Under the pieces are notes generated by a model, which saw only the letters and a list, made by a program, of their open reading frames with translations, did not search any database and was not told the origin of the DNA. A DNA stretch of 18,259 bases from JBAZOD01 sp041648955 (lineage in GTDB: Bacteria > Patescibacteriota > Patescibacteriia > Patescibacteriales > JAQTRU01): positions 1 to 18,259 of the forward strand of contig JBAZOD010000013.1 of assembly GCA_041648955.1 (NCBI GenBank). Direction: 5' to 3'. Shown one piece after another: positions 1 through 8,109 of the stretch. How positions within the stretch are numbered: position 1 is the first letter of the stretch; every line of letters starts with the position of its first letter. The position numbers and the translations under genes are program-made.

Positions 1-146
1 TGCACCCAATTATCCCCCTGATTGGCACTCAAATATAGGCCGCCATCATTACTATTTTCACTTCCCTTAAAGCTTATTGAACAACCAGAAACAAGAATCG
101 CCACCACCATCATTGCCATTAAAAAATTTATTTTGTTTTTAATCAT
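1..146 (-). CDS. Secreted lipoprotein, N-terminal part (possible beta-propeller/BNR repeat protein)
   Basis: Not in a long reading frame because it is cut by the window edge; read directly on the minus strand from an ATG at 146-144. The 48 visible residues begin MIKNKINFLMAMMVVAILVSGCSIS, a short positive n-region, a hydrophobic core and a lipobox (LVSGC) with the lipidated Cys at residue 22. This is a signal peptidase II signal, so the mature protein should be membrane-anchored and extracellular. After the Cys comes a Ser/Asn/Gly-rich linker and then GGLYLSANQGDNWV, which resembles the first blade of BNR/sortilin-like propellers (G-x-Y-x-S-x-x-x-G-x-x-W). The propeller call rests on that one motif and is tentative; the lipoprotein call is firmer. 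It starts 16 nt after the holB stop, without a Shine-Dalgarno sequence, so it is probably cotranscribed with holB. Confidence 0.75.
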   Translation of the reverse strand, partial: MIKNKINFLMAMMVVAILVSGCSISFKGSENSNDGGLYLSANQGDNWV

Positions 147-162
147 ATTTTTAAAAAATTAA

Positions 163-1251
163 TTATAAATTAACGGCGATATTTTCTAAAACCAATCTCG
201 GATTAACATTGGCTTTTATATATTTCTTTCCCTTCTCCAAATTTTTTATTATCCTTAAAAATTCATTAGCTCCACGGCCAAATTTTAATTTCTGCCGGGA
301 TAACTCTTCAAAAAATATATGATTTTGGATTAAATCTTCCTGGCCGAAATCCAAAAGCAACATATCTCTCGCTACTCCTTGCCATACTTCTAATATTTTT
401 AAAGCTAACTGGCTATATTCTTGGCCATAAGCGTTCGGACCAATCAATTTTCCCATCCCCTCCAACCGCTCATTTATGTCCTGATCGCCAAACGACAAAA
501 AAATATTTGCTTTTTCTAAATAGTCTTTATAAAAATCTTTATCTTCCACAAATTTTGTTGCCAAGGCCGGGCGGCCGAGACAAATCCTGGAAAAATTTTT
601 AGCCATACCTCTGGAAACTTTTTTCTCTTCTATCAAATAATCATAAATAATATCTGTTTTCACCGGATAAAAATTCAGGACTTGGCAGCGAGAAATAATT
701 GTTTTAGGAATTGATTCTAAATTGTCTGCGATCAGCACGATAACGACTTTTTCTCTCGGCTCTTCCAAAGTTTTTAACAGAGCGTTGGCTGATTCAATAC
801 TTAAATTATCAGCCTCTTTAATTATCCCGACTTTATAAGAACCGAAGAAAGAACTTAAACTAAGATCGTTTATAAAAATCCTAATTTGCTCAATGGAAAT
901 ATTTTTTTTATCTTCTTCTCTTTTTATAAAATGAAAATCTCCATGCGCGATTCCAGAAGAATCTTCTTTTTCATAAGCAGAACCAGCTAAACTTTCTTTA
1001 AAAGCTCGGCAAGAAGCGCAATTTTCGCAAGGCGTTATAGCTTCTTCTTTGCCCTGTTTAACTCTTTCTTGGCAAAGAAGGGTTTTAGCAAAAAAATTAG
1101 CCAAAGTGGTTTTTCCCAAATCTTGGGGACCAAGAAAAATATAAGCGCTAGCCACTTTGTTATTAACAATGCTTCTGGAAAGAAAGTCCACTATGTGCCT
1201 ATTTCCGACCAACGGCCAATTTAATTTTTTCATTGTTTTTTTCGCTATCAT
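163..1251 (-). CDS. holB: DNA polymerase III delta' subunit (clamp-loader ATPase-like)
   Basis: Clamp-loader subunit that helps load the sliding clamp during replication. The 362-residue protein has a DnaX/HolB-type AAA+ domain. It shows an intact Walker A GPQDLGKT (41-48), a four-Cys zinc module (Cys60, 75, 78, 81, the last three as CENCASC), a Walker B region around GIIKEAD (142-148), the family signature NALLKTLEEP (156-165) and the SRC sensor motif (187-189). The C-terminal collar domain is divergent. Length fits delta' (about 330-370) rather than the much longer tau. The intact Walker A and SRC leave open a short gamma-like DnaX, but family resemblance and length favour HolB. The start at 1251 is preferred to the ATG at 1233 because a strong promoter lies exactly 6 nt upstream of it, making a leaderless mRNA. 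The neighbouring lipoprotein gene lies just downstream. Confidence 0.9.
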   Translation of the reverse strand: MIAKKTMKKLNWPLVGNRHIVDFLSRSIVNNKVASAYIFLGPQDLGKTTLANFFAKTLLCQERVKQGKEEAITPCENCASCRAFKESLAGSAYEKEDSSGIAHGDFHFIKREEDKKNISIEQIRIFINDLSLSSFFGSYKVGIIKEADNLSIESANALLKTLEEPREKVVIVLIADNLESIPKTIISRCQVLNFYPVKTDIIYDYLIEEKKVSRGMAKNFSRICLGRPALATKFVEDKDFYKDYLEKANIFLSFGDQDINERLEGMGKLIGPNAYGQEYSQLALKILEVWQGVARDMLLLDFGQEDLIQNHIFFEELSRQKLKFGRGANEFLRIIKNLEKGKKYIKANVNPRLVLENIAVNL

Positions 1252-1257
1252 TATTAA

Positions 1258-1285
1258 ATTATAACATCAAAAATCCAAAAGTCAA
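1258..1285 (-). promoter_or_regulatory. Promoter of holB, leaderless geometry
   Basis: On the minus strand there is a -35 box TTGACT (1285-1280), a 16-nt spacer and a perfect -10 box TATAAT (1263-1258) preceded by an extended -10 element (TGT directly upstream). Six nt (TTAATA) separate the -10 box from the holB ATG at 1251, so the expected transcription start is the A of the start codon. This supports the longer holB start and a leaderless transcript. Boxes were read directly; promoter activity is inferred. Confidence 0.75.
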
Positions 1286-1330
1286 AATACATTATGAATA
1301 AAATTATAAATAAAAAAATAGGCCATACAA

Positions 1331-1359
1331 TTGACTTTTTTAGCTAAAACTGCTTTAAT
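1331..1359 (+). promoter_or_regulatory. Promoter of the sugar-phosphate transferase gene, leaderless geometry
   Basis: TTGACT (1331-1336), a 17-nt spacer and TTTAAT (1354-1359), with an extended -10 TGC at 1351-1353. Six nt (ATTTGC) lie between the -10 box and the ATG at 1366, so transcription should start at or within 1 nt of the start codon. There is no room for a Shine-Dalgarno site. The roughly 45 bp between this -35 box and the divergent holB -35 box are nearly all A/T and could act as UP elements. Confidence 0.75.
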
Positions 1360-1365
1360 ATTTGC

Positions 1366-2730
1366 ATGGACAATAAACTAAAAAGAATAATCCTTTTGGC
1401 GGGAGATATAATAATTCTTTATTTCTCGCTTTATTTAACCCTGCTTCTTCGTTACTGGGCAGAACCCACAAATGAACTCTGGCAGAAACATGTTGGCCCG
1501 TTTACAATAATTTTCGTGGCTTGGATTTTGATATTCTATATTTCCAATCTTTATGATCTTAATTTGGCAGCTAACAACGCCAGATTCTTTCGTCTGACCG
1601 GCCGCAGCCTTTTAATAGCGGTTCTGCTTTCTATTGCTTTCTTTTATCTGACTCCCCAAATAACAATCGCCCCAAAAAGAAATCTTTTAATTTACATAGT
1701 GATTTTTGCTTTGCTGTTTTTCTTTTGGCGACAATTTTTTAATTGGTCCCTAAGGGCTTATCTTCCTAAAAACAATATCGCCTTTATCGGCCTTAATAAT
1801 CAGGTTATTGAACTAATAAAAGAATTAAAAGAAAAACCGCATCTTGGATTCAATGTGGTCTTAGTTGTAGATGAAAAAAACTCCGAAAGAAAAGAAATAG
1901 AAGATATACAAATTTTCAACGATATCACTCTTCTGCCATCACTCATTAATTCCCAAAAAATTTCCTCTATTATTATAGCTTCAGATCTTCATAGGTTAGA
2001 AGAGATAAGAACGGTTTTATTCAAATGCTTGCCTTTAAAAATAAACTATATCGACTTGGCAAATTTTTATGAAAGCATCAGCGGCCGCGTGCCGATTGAT
2101 TCAATAAATCAAATGTGGTTTTTAGAAAATTTAAGCGAAGGGAAAAAAACCTGGTTCGGTATTGCTAAACGTTCCTACGATTTTATCTTAGCTTTGTTTA
2201 TTTTTCTACTTACTATTATTTTTTGGCCGATTATCGGACTTATTATAAAATCAGAAAGCAGGGGGCCAGTATTTTTTAAGCAAATTCGGAGCGGAAAAAA
2301 TGGCGCGCCTTTTACGATGATAAAATTCCGGACCATGACCGTAGCGGGAAATAATTTCTCCCCCACCAAGGAAAACGATTTGCGAGTCACAAAATTTGGA
2401 TCTTTCTTAAGAAAAACCAGAATTGACGAAATCCCGCAAATTTTAAATATTTTGAAGGGAGAAATGAGCTTTGTCGGTCCTCGCCCGGAACGTCCAGAAT
2501 TAATAAAAGAATTGGAAGAAAAAATACCTTTCTACAATGAAAGAATGCTAGTTAAGCCAGGCATTACTGGTTGGGATCAAGTCTCGGGCGAATATCACTC
2601 GCCGAGCCGTGAAGATACCATAAAAAAACTTCAGTACGATTTGTACTATATCAAAAACAGATCAATCTATTTAGACCTGTCTATTATTCTAAAAACGATT
2701 GCGACGGTTATTAGTCGGAAAGGAGTATAA
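1366..2730 (+). CDS. Polyprenyl glycosylphosphotransferase (WbaP/EpsL-type initiating sugar transferase)
   Basis: Transfers a sugar-1-phosphate from a nucleotide sugar to undecaprenyl phosphate at the inner face of the membrane, the first step of many surface polysaccharides and glycans. The 454-residue protein has four N-terminal membrane helices (about 7-29, 44-63, 80-97, 105-123). A soluble CoA-binding/Rossmann-like middle domain follows (about 135-255), then a further hydrophobic segment (271-294) and the catalytic domain. Catalytic-domain signatures are PVFFKQIRSGKNG (301-313), KFRTM (320-324), RKTRIDEIPQ with the catalytic Asp354/Glu355 pair, GPRPERPE (371-378) and KPGITGWDQV (397-406). 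All key residues look intact. Sugar specificity cannot be read from the sequence. It is convergent with the large cluster and transcribed separately from a leaderless promoter. Confidence 0.93.
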   Translation: MDNKLKRIILLAGDIIILYFSLYLTLLLRYWAEPTNELWQKHVGPFTIIFVAWILIFYISNLYDLNLAANNARFFRLTGRSLLIAVLLSIAFFYLTPQITIAPKRNLLIYIVIFALLFFFWRQFFNWSLRAYLPKNNIAFIGLNNQVIELIKELKEKPHLGFNVVLVVDEKNSERKEIEDIQIFNDITLLPSLINSQKISSIIIASDLHRLEEIRTVLFKCLPLKINYIDLANFYESISGRVPIDSINQMWFLENLSEGKKTWFGIAKRSYDFILALFIFLLTIIFWPIIGLIIKSESRGPVFFKQIRSGKNGAPFTMIKFRTMTVAGNNFSPTKENDLRVTKFGSFLRKTRIDEIPQILNILKGEMSFVGPRPERPELIKELEEKIPFYNERMLVKPGITGWDQVSGEYHSPSREDTIKKLQYDLYYIKNRSIYLDLSIILKTIATVISRKGV

Positions 2731-2753
2731 GATAAAATTTAAAATAAAAAATT

Positions 2754-2785
2754 AAAAAACAGGTTAATATATTAACCTGTTTTTT
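2754..2785. terminator. Bidirectional intrinsic terminator (perfect palindrome)
   Basis: A perfect 32-bp palindrome: the left half AAAAAACAGGTTAATA is followed by its exact reverse complement. The stem is flanked by an A-tract on the left and a T-tract on the right, so the transcript from either strand gives a hairpin followed by a U run. It lies between two convergent stop codons (2730 on the plus strand, 2821 on the minus strand) and should end both the transferase transcript and the long minus-strand operon. Stem GC content is modest (core ACAGG/CCTGT). Confidence 0.88.
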
Positions 2786-2820
2786 GTTAAAATAACCTGC
2801 AAAAAACTGAATTTAATCGT

Positions 2821-3588
2821 CTAATAATTTTTATACTTATTTTTATTATAATCAAACAACTCTTTAAACCAATATTTCTGCGGAAATTTTGCCCTTCCTT
2901 TTGTGTAAGCGGAAATTTTTATATTCAAGAATCGAGCCAAAAGATAAGCTAAAGGATTTTTTGGATATTTTTTTTCCGTCATTTTTACCGATGGCTCATG
3001 ATCTAATTTTATAGCCTCCACCACAACCTCCCCCTCTCTCTTTAATTCCGTGTTGTATAACTCCCCATTTGCTTCTTCAATTTTTGAATCTCCAGGCTTA
3101 CATTCTCTTATTTCGCTAAAACCGGTTTTCTCCAAAGCTTTTTTCAGAGTATAAAAATTGTGAAGATAACGATGATCGAAATATAACATTCTCCCGATGA
3201 AAGTTTCCACATAATCTTCGTTAGAAATTTTTTCATTGGGAAAAATAATGTTTTTTAGTTCCGGCTTATACCTCTTATTAAGATAGTCATCAATTGCCTT
3301 ATCAAAATTAGGAACAACCATTCTGACAATTCCGCCTCTTTTTAATATTCGCCGACTCTCCAACAAACAATTCAACAACTCATTATAAGTTAAATGCTCC
3401 AAAGTAGCTTTAGAATAAACTAAATCTGCATAATTATTTTGCAATGGAATATATTCACTAATATCAGCAATAATATCAGGCGGACCGGATTTATTTTTGC
3501 CTAAATCAATCTCTACATGAATAAAATCTTTTAATCTTTCATGGCCGCAACCCAGATAAATTAATTTTGGCTTTTTATTTTCTGGCAT
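2821..3588 (-). CDS. Class I SAM-dependent methyltransferase (type 11-like)
   Basis: Predicted methyltransferase acting late in glycan assembly, 255 residues. The N-terminus KLIYLGCGHERLKDFIHVEID (about 8-27) is the SAM-binding glycine loop in the variant LGCG form, followed by the acidic residue that binds the ribose. LVYSKATLEHL (about 57-67) and the later segment ILKRGGIVRMVVPNF match motifs of Methyltransf_11-type enzymes found in polysaccharide clusters. Residues after about 180 form a Lys-rich tail with no recognised domain. It is the last gene of the operon, 1 nt downstream of the GT2 gene, followed by the shared terminator. Acceptor unknown; a sugar hydroxyl of the glycan is the likely target by context. 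Confidence 0.83.
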   Translation of the reverse strand: MPENKKPKLIYLGCGHERLKDFIHVEIDLGKNKSGPPDIIADISEYIPLQNNYADLVYSKATLEHLTYNELLNCLLESRRILKRGGIVRMVVPNFDKAIDDYLNKRYKPELKNIIFPNEKISNEDYVETFIGRMLYFDHRYLHNFYTLKKALEKTGFSEIRECKPGDSKIEEANGELYNTELKREGEVVVEAIKLDHEPSVKMTEKKYPKNPLAYLLARFLNIKISAYTKGRAKFPQKYWFKELFDYNKNKYKNY

Positions 3589-3589
3589 A

Positions 3590-4384
3590 TTAAATTAATT
3601 TTAATTTTTTAAATAAATACAAAAACAAAAAAGGGATTAAAGCTATCTTTTTCCCTGCCCGAAATCGGTATTTATAAATTTTTAGCCAATTTGAAAATCG
3701 CTCCCGTCTTGTCATTAAATTTTTATACTTCAAAGTAAACCGATAAATTCCTTCTGCCATTTTATTTGGATTATCCCCCAACCCGTCTCTCTTTCTGTCG
3801 CTCCTGAAAATTGTTTGATTATCCGGTAAAACTTTTATTTTTATTTTTTTTATTATAGCTTCTACCACTAAACTTTTGTCTTCAGAGGTTAACAGCTTTT
3901 CATCAAAACCTCCCAGTTCCAAAAAAACACTTTTCTTGATCACAATATTTGATCCGGTCACACCGGGGTTGGAAACAAAGAGCTTATTTAAACTTAATTT
4001 TTGATAGGCATTCTTATGCTTAGAGATTATTCCATCTTCTATTTTATCTAAACGGCTGATTATACATTCGCTTCCCCCTTTTAAGGCTTCCTCAACTTTT
4101 TCTAAATATTCCCGACCCCACAAATCATCATCATCTAAAAAGGCTAAATAATCCCCCTGAGTTACTTTAACGCCAGAATTTCTAGCCGCAGCAGCACCGA
4201 TATATTGCTTCTCGTTAATCACAATTATTTTTGGTGATAATTCTGATGGCAGTACGACTTTATTAGCTCCATTATTTACAATAATAATTTCCTCGGGTTC
4301 TTTTGTCTGCGCTAAAACTGAATTAATTGCTTCAATTAAAAACTTAGGGCGGTCGCAAGTTGGAATAATGCAAGAAATTTTCAT
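3590..4384 (-). CDS. Family 2 glycosyltransferase
   Basis: A 264-residue GT-A fold glycosyltransferase that probably adds one sugar to the lipid-linked glycan on the cytoplasmic side. It opens with the family signature ISCIIPTCDRPKFLIEAINS (3-22), continues with GAAAARNSGV (63-72), and has the nucleotide/metal-binding acidic run LDDDDLW (83-89, Asp84-87). GSNIVIKKSVFLELGGFDE and the downstream SEDK correspond to the acceptor-side and catalytic-base region. A short hydrophobic, Lys-flanked C-terminus (about 244-264) may attach it to the membrane. It lies 3 nt after the FkbM gene and 1 nt before the terminal methyltransferase. Donor and linkage are not predictable from the sequence. Confidence 0.9.
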   Translation of the reverse strand: MKISCIIPTCDRPKFLIEAINSVLAQTKEPEEIIIVNNGANKVVLPSELSPKIIVINEKQYIGAAAARNSGVKVTQGDYLAFLDDDDLWGREYLEKVEEALKGGSECIISRLDKIEDGIISKHKNAYQKLSLNKLFVSNPGVTGSNIVIKKSVFLELGGFDEKLLTSEDKSLVVEAIIKKIKIKVLPDNQTIFRSDRKRDGLGDNPNKMAEGIYRFTLKYKNLMTRRERFSNWLKIYKYRFRAGKKIALIPFLFLYLFKKLKLI

Positions 4385-4387
4385 AAT

Positions 4388-5263
4388 TTATCGATATTTT
4401 TTCGCAAATATTAATCCCACCTTTTCTGTTATTTTTTCTACTTCGCAAACGAAATGGTTCCCTTTTAAAAGGAAAAGCAAATCATTTAAGGTGCGTTTAT
4501 TATCTAAATCCGGATGATACTCCATTGACAAATTAAATATTTTTTCAAAAATATAATCAGGAGTATTTAATATAATATCATACTCGGCTCCTTCCACGTC
4601 CATTTTAAGTAAATCGCAATGCTTAATATCATTTTTTTTAAAAATATCTTCTAAGGAAATCGTCTCTATTGGATAACCTTTCGCGCCCAGATGATGTTCC
4701 CCCGTGTTTTCATTTTTCCCATCTGATATATAAAGAGTTTCTTGCGATCGAGAACTAACTGCCAAATTATTTAGATAAATATTTTTTACTTTTCTGTTTT
4801 CAATGTTTTTTTTCGCTAATTTATAATTATCCGGATGCGGTTCATAAGAATACACCTGGCAGCAAAATTCACTACTATACAAACTGAATAACCCTATATG
4901 GGCTCCAATATCAATCACTATACTTTCATTATTCAGCCTAGAAATACTCCTTTTATAGCATTCATCTAAAAATACCTCCTTATAAACAAAGGTGTCTGAA
5001 GTTCCTTGTCTTAAAAATAAACCATTCTCAACTATATATTCTTCTCCTGTTGCTTCATTGGTAGCACAGATAATTTGACCACCATTTATAACTTTTTCTA
5101 TCAACCAAATATCACCAGCGCGGGCGACAAAAAAATTCTCACCTTTTCTCGGCTTAACCAAAAATTTTTCTCCCTTTAGAAATCTACCCCTATAAAGATT
5201 TATAACATCGAAGGGATTTTTAAAATAAAAAAATATTTTTATAATTTTATTAATTTTTTTCAT
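4388..5263 (-). CDS. FkbM family methyltransferase
   Basis: SAM-dependent methyltransferase of the FkbM family, 291 residues, likely O-methylating a glycan sugar. An N-terminal part of about 110 residues lacks a recognised motif. The catalytic domain begins with SIVIDIGAHIGLFSLYS (motif I, DIGAHIG at 118-124), followed by YSYEPHPDNY (EPHP 141-144) and LLKMDVEGAEYDI (KMDVEGAE 220-227), all diagnostic for FkbM proteins. The start codon lies inside the end of the upstream gene (14-nt overlap) and has one of the few good Shine-Dalgarno sites in the window, AGGAG five nt upstream. It sits between the capsule-type transferase and the GT2 gene, consistent with capping or decorating the growing glycan. 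Confidence 0.9.
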   Translation of the reverse strand: MKKINKIIKIFFYFKNPFDVINLYRGRFLKGEKFLVKPRKGENFFVARAGDIWLIEKVINGGQIICATNEATGEEYIVENGLFLRQGTSDTFVYKEVFLDECYKRSISRLNNESIVIDIGAHIGLFSLYSSEFCCQVYSYEPHPDNYKLAKKNIENRKVKNIYLNNLAVSSRSQETLYISDGKNENTGEHHLGAKGYPIETISLEDIFKKNDIKHCDLLKMDVEGAEYDIILNTPDYIFEKIFNLSMEYHPDLDNKRTLNDLLFLLKGNHFVCEVEKITEKVGLIFAKKYR

Positions 5264-6776
5264 TTATTCTCCTATTAATTTCGCCGATAAATAAATCTAT
5301 AAGTCGCTCTCTTGAATTTGCCTCCCCCTGATACCAGGCCTTTCTATAGTCAGCTGTAAAACCAACGTCAAAAACAGCCGAAATATAATTTTCCAATTGT
5401 TTTTCATATTTATCATTTTTTAAATTTATTTTCAATAATTCCTTCATCTTTTGAGATAACGACGAAATATCGGTGTGCTTAAAGACATTTGGCAAAAGAG
5501 TAAAAATTTTGGCATCACTTAAAATAATAGCTGGTTTATAAAAAAATGCTGATTCAAACAAAACTGTTCCATAAGAACTAATTACTAAGCCAGATTTCTT
5601 TATAATCTCTTCAGATGATATTCTATAATCTACTAATTTCACATTAAGAGTTCTAGAAATTTTTTCATAATAAGAAGGGGATCTTAATCCAACCATCGCC
5701 GGATGCTCTTTGACAACTAAGGTATAATCTCCGGGAAGGGACATGGCTATCTGGCGCGCTAATTCCAGCTGGTTGTTATATAGTGGACTTCTTAAATCAG
5801 CACTACCCTCGGGCGTAAACTGCAAAGGATAGAAAACAAATTTATTAATTTTATCAAGGGGATAATATTTAAAATTTTTAGCAAAATTTTTGTATTTTTT
5901 TTGATAATAATGATCCCGTAAAATTATTTTTGGAGATTTATAATCAATTGTCGGACCGACGCTCTTTATATAATTTTCAGAAGAATTTCGTTTTAAATAC
6001 CATCCTAATATGCGCCTATAGGGAGCTAACTCCGCTCTTATTTTCTTTATTAAGCTAATTTTTTCATTTTGGTTAACAGCATATTCGGGCCTTTTAAATC
6101 TTTCCCTAAATTCCTTTATAAATTCTTTAGACTTGGCCAAATTTTCAGATTTCTTTCCTTTATTTATTTCAGAAAATCTATCTAGTAAAGGCCCTTTTCT
6201 GTCTAAATAATCGCCGGTAAAAACATAATAACCGGGAACTCTGGAGTCAGTTATAGAAACAATTGGAATATTAAATTTGTCAGCGAAAAAATTCAATATT
6301 GTGTGTCCCTCATAAATAAAAGCCGCAGTAAAAATAGCGTCTGGCTTAAAATTATTAAAAAGATTTCTGATTACCTTGTAATAAGCTTTTAAATAAGCAG
6401 CTATAAACTCATCGGACACGTTTTGTTTATACCCATAATAAAATTTTTCTCCATAAGACCGAGAAAAAAGCCGATTACTATAAATCATTGGCCAGACAGA
6501 ATCAATGTTCAACTCTTTGCATATTTCTTCCAAGGAAATTTCTTCATCTCCTAAATATTTATAAGGGTCGTCAAAAATATCATCAATATTAATTACGTAC
6601 TCATATTCAGCTGACTTTTGCTCAGAAATAATCCGATGGGATGATTTTTTCAAAGTAAGGGCGGCTAATTTACAGCCCTCTTTTTTCAAACCTTCTGCTA
6701 AATAATAGCCAACATTTTTCGCCCAACCCCTTTGCTGAAAAATTATAATTTTTTTGCCTTTTAATTGTTCAGACAT
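5250..6776 (-). CDS. Capsule-type (KpsC/KpsS, SpsB-like) glycosyltransferase/surface carbohydrate protein
   Basis: A 508-residue cytoplasmic protein resembling capsular polysaccharide biosynthesis proteins (KpsC/KpsS-like, also SpsB of spore-coat clusters). The C-terminal half carries the family hallmarks FYPLQFTPEGSAD (about residues 315-327), VVKEHPAMVGLRSP (about 354-367) and SSYGTVLFESAFFYKPAII (about 400-418). These form the HP motif and the donor-binding GT-E loop typical of Kdo/nonulosonate-type transferases. The N-terminal half has a Rossmann-like start (KKIIIFQQRGWAKNVGYYLA) and a second alpha/beta region with IFTAAFIYEGH. The start is the ATG at 6776; a TTG at 6785 would add three residues and is less likely. 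By context it is a candidate CMP-nonulosonate transferase, but donor and acceptor are inferred. Confidence 0.75.
   Translation of the reverse strand: MSEQLKGKKIIIFQQRGWAKNVGYYLAEGLKKEGCKLAALTLKKSSHRIISEQKSAEYEYVINIDDIFDDPYKYLGDEEISLEEICKELNIDSVWPMIYSNRLFSRSYGEKFYYGYKQNVSDEFIAAYLKAYYKVIRNLFNNFKPDAIFTAAFIYEGHTILNFFADKFNIPIVSITDSRVPGYYVFTGDYLDRKGPLLDRFSEINKGKKSENLAKSKEFIKEFRERFKRPEYAVNQNEKISLIKKIRAELAPYRRILGWYLKRNSSENYIKSVGPTIDYKSPKIILRDHYYQKKYKNFAKNFKYYPLDKINKFVFYPLQFTPEGSADLRSPLYNNQLELARQIAMSLPGDYTLVVKEHPAMVGLRSPSYYEKISRTLNVKLVDYRISSEEIIKKSGLVISSYGTVLFESAFFYKPAIILSDAKIFTLLPNVFKHTDISSLSQKMKELLKINLKNDKYEKQLENYISAVFDVGFTADYRKAWYQGEANSRERLIDLFIGEINRRINEKN
5269..5273 (-). promoter_or_regulatory. 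Strong Shine-Dalgarno site for the FkbM gene
   Basis: AGGAG on the minus strand, five nt before the ATG at 5263, embedded in the last codons of the upstream gene. It stands out because nearly all other starts in the window lack any such site; it supports the chosen start and independent initiation at this overlap. Confidence 0.7.
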
Positions 6777-6791
6777 GCAATACAAAATTTA

Positions 6792-8105
6792 TTATGTTAA
6801 TCTTTGAAAGCCAGAATGCGCTACTGGTCCCTCTAATAAACTATCAATTTTATTCTTAATTGTTGCTTGACTAATGATATTAAAAACTTCATCAACTGAT
6901 TTTAAATATTTTTTAATATGTTCCTTCTTGTGGCTATAACATACATACACGGTTGTAGTGGCTAAAAATCCTCTTTTTAACATTTCTTGAGTAAATAATG
7001 TTTTTATTTTTTGAGAATCCTTATGATTAAAAGTAAAATTAATCAACGGATTCGGACCATCAACGTTTATATCTAAATTATATTTTTTAGCTATTTTTTT
7101 CCAACCAATCCCAATATTTTTCCCAATAAAATCAATATGCTTCGGCACTTTTTTACTCTGCATTTTTTTAATAGTTGCTAAAGCGGCAGCTGGTCCTATT
7201 CTTTCAGTCCAATAAGTGCTGCTGATAAAACTATCTTGCGCGGCTTGCATTATTTTCTTTTTGCCAATAACGGCCGACATCGGATAACCGTTGCTCATCG
7301 CTTTGCCGAAAATAGCAATATCGGGATTAACTTTGTATAAAAGATGAACTCCGCCTATATTTCTCCTAAAACCAGAAGATATTTCATCAAATATAAGTAC
7401 GGCCCCGATCCTATTAGATATTCCCCTAACTTTTTCCAAAAAATTATCTTCAGGTTCTTGATGTCTGGAGGGCTCCATAATAATAACACCTATGTCATGT
7501 TTTTTGATGATATTTTCTAATTCTCCGATCTTATTATAATGAAAAGGAAAGGCGGTATTAATTAATTCTTTTGGCACCCCACGAGGATTAAGCCCTGGCA
7601 ATAAATGTCCAATTAAATTTTTTTTGTTGGATAAATTGCTTGACAAATACCAATCGTGCCAACCGTGATAACCACAAAAAGCTACCTTACTTTTACCTGT
7701 GTAGGCACGCGCTATTCGAATAGCGATAGAAGCAGCTTCTCCGCCAGTCCTAGCATAACGAACGTTATCGGCCCATGGATGCATTTTAATTAAAAACTCT
7801 GCTAATTCTATCTCTTCTGGAGAATTTAAAGTTGTCATATTCCCAGCATCGACAGTTTCCTTTACTTTTTTATTAACATTTTTATCAGCATATCCCAAAA
7901 TGCAAGAGCCAACCCCCATGTAAGACATATCAATAAATTTATTTCCATCCAAATCCCAAATCTCTATCCCTTTGGCTTTTTTATAATAAGAGGGCCATTG
8001 ATTCGGCAAGAACATTTCAGAACGTTTTGATAGTAATTGCGAACCACCAGGAATTATCTTTTTAGCTTTATTCCAGAATTTAACCCCACTATTTATTTTT
8101 TTCAT
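6792..8105 (-). CDS. Class III PLP aminotransferase, glutamate-1-semialdehyde aminomutase-like
   Basis: A 437-residue fold-type I PLP enzyme of the class III (HemL-like) group. It shows TGGEAASIAIRIARAYTG (120-137, phosphate-binding), YHGWHD (146-151), LIFDEISSGFR (238-248, with cofactor-contacting Asp240) and FGKAMSNGYPMSAVIG (266-281) with the PLP lysine Lys268. Length matches HemL (about 430). Members of this group occur in sugar clusters, where they are thought to aminate or transaminate sugar-derived ketones rather than make tetrapyrroles. No other tetrapyrrole gene lies here, so a role in sugar modification is favoured, though the substrate is unknown. The protein ends with GPVAHSGFQRLT. 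It starts 4 nt after the acyltransferase stop, within the operon. Confidence 0.85.
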   Translation of the reverse strand: MKKINSGVKFWNKAKKIIPGGSQLLSKRSEMFLPNQWPSYYKKAKGIEIWDLDGNKFIDMSYMGVGSCILGYADKNVNKKVKETVDAGNMTTLNSPEEIELAEFLIKMHPWADNVRYARTGGEAASIAIRIARAYTGKSKVAFCGYHGWHDWYLSSNLSNKKNLIGHLLPGLNPRGVPKELINTAFPFHYNKIGELENIIKKHDIGVIIMEPSRHQEPEDNFLEKVRGISNRIGAVLIFDEISSGFRRNIGGVHLLYKVNPDIAIFGKAMSNGYPMSAVIGKKKIMQAAQDSFISSTYWTERIGPAAALATIKKMQSKKVPKHIDFIGKNIGIGWKKIAKKYNLDINVDGPNPLINFTFNHKDSQKIKTLFTQEMLKRGFLATTTVYVCYSHKKEHIKKYLKSVDEVFNIISQATIKNKIDSLLEGPVAHSGFQRLT

Positions 8106-8109
8106 ATTT

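Noticed and set aside
1231..1251. Alternative holB start at the ATG at 1233.
   Set aside because: The extended -10 promoter places +1 exactly on the ATG at 1251, which favours the longer form.
6792..8105. Annotating the class III aminotransferase as HemL of tetrapyrrole synthesis.
   Set aside because: No other tetrapyrrole gene is present and it is embedded in a sugar operon; family resemblance alone does not fix the substrate.
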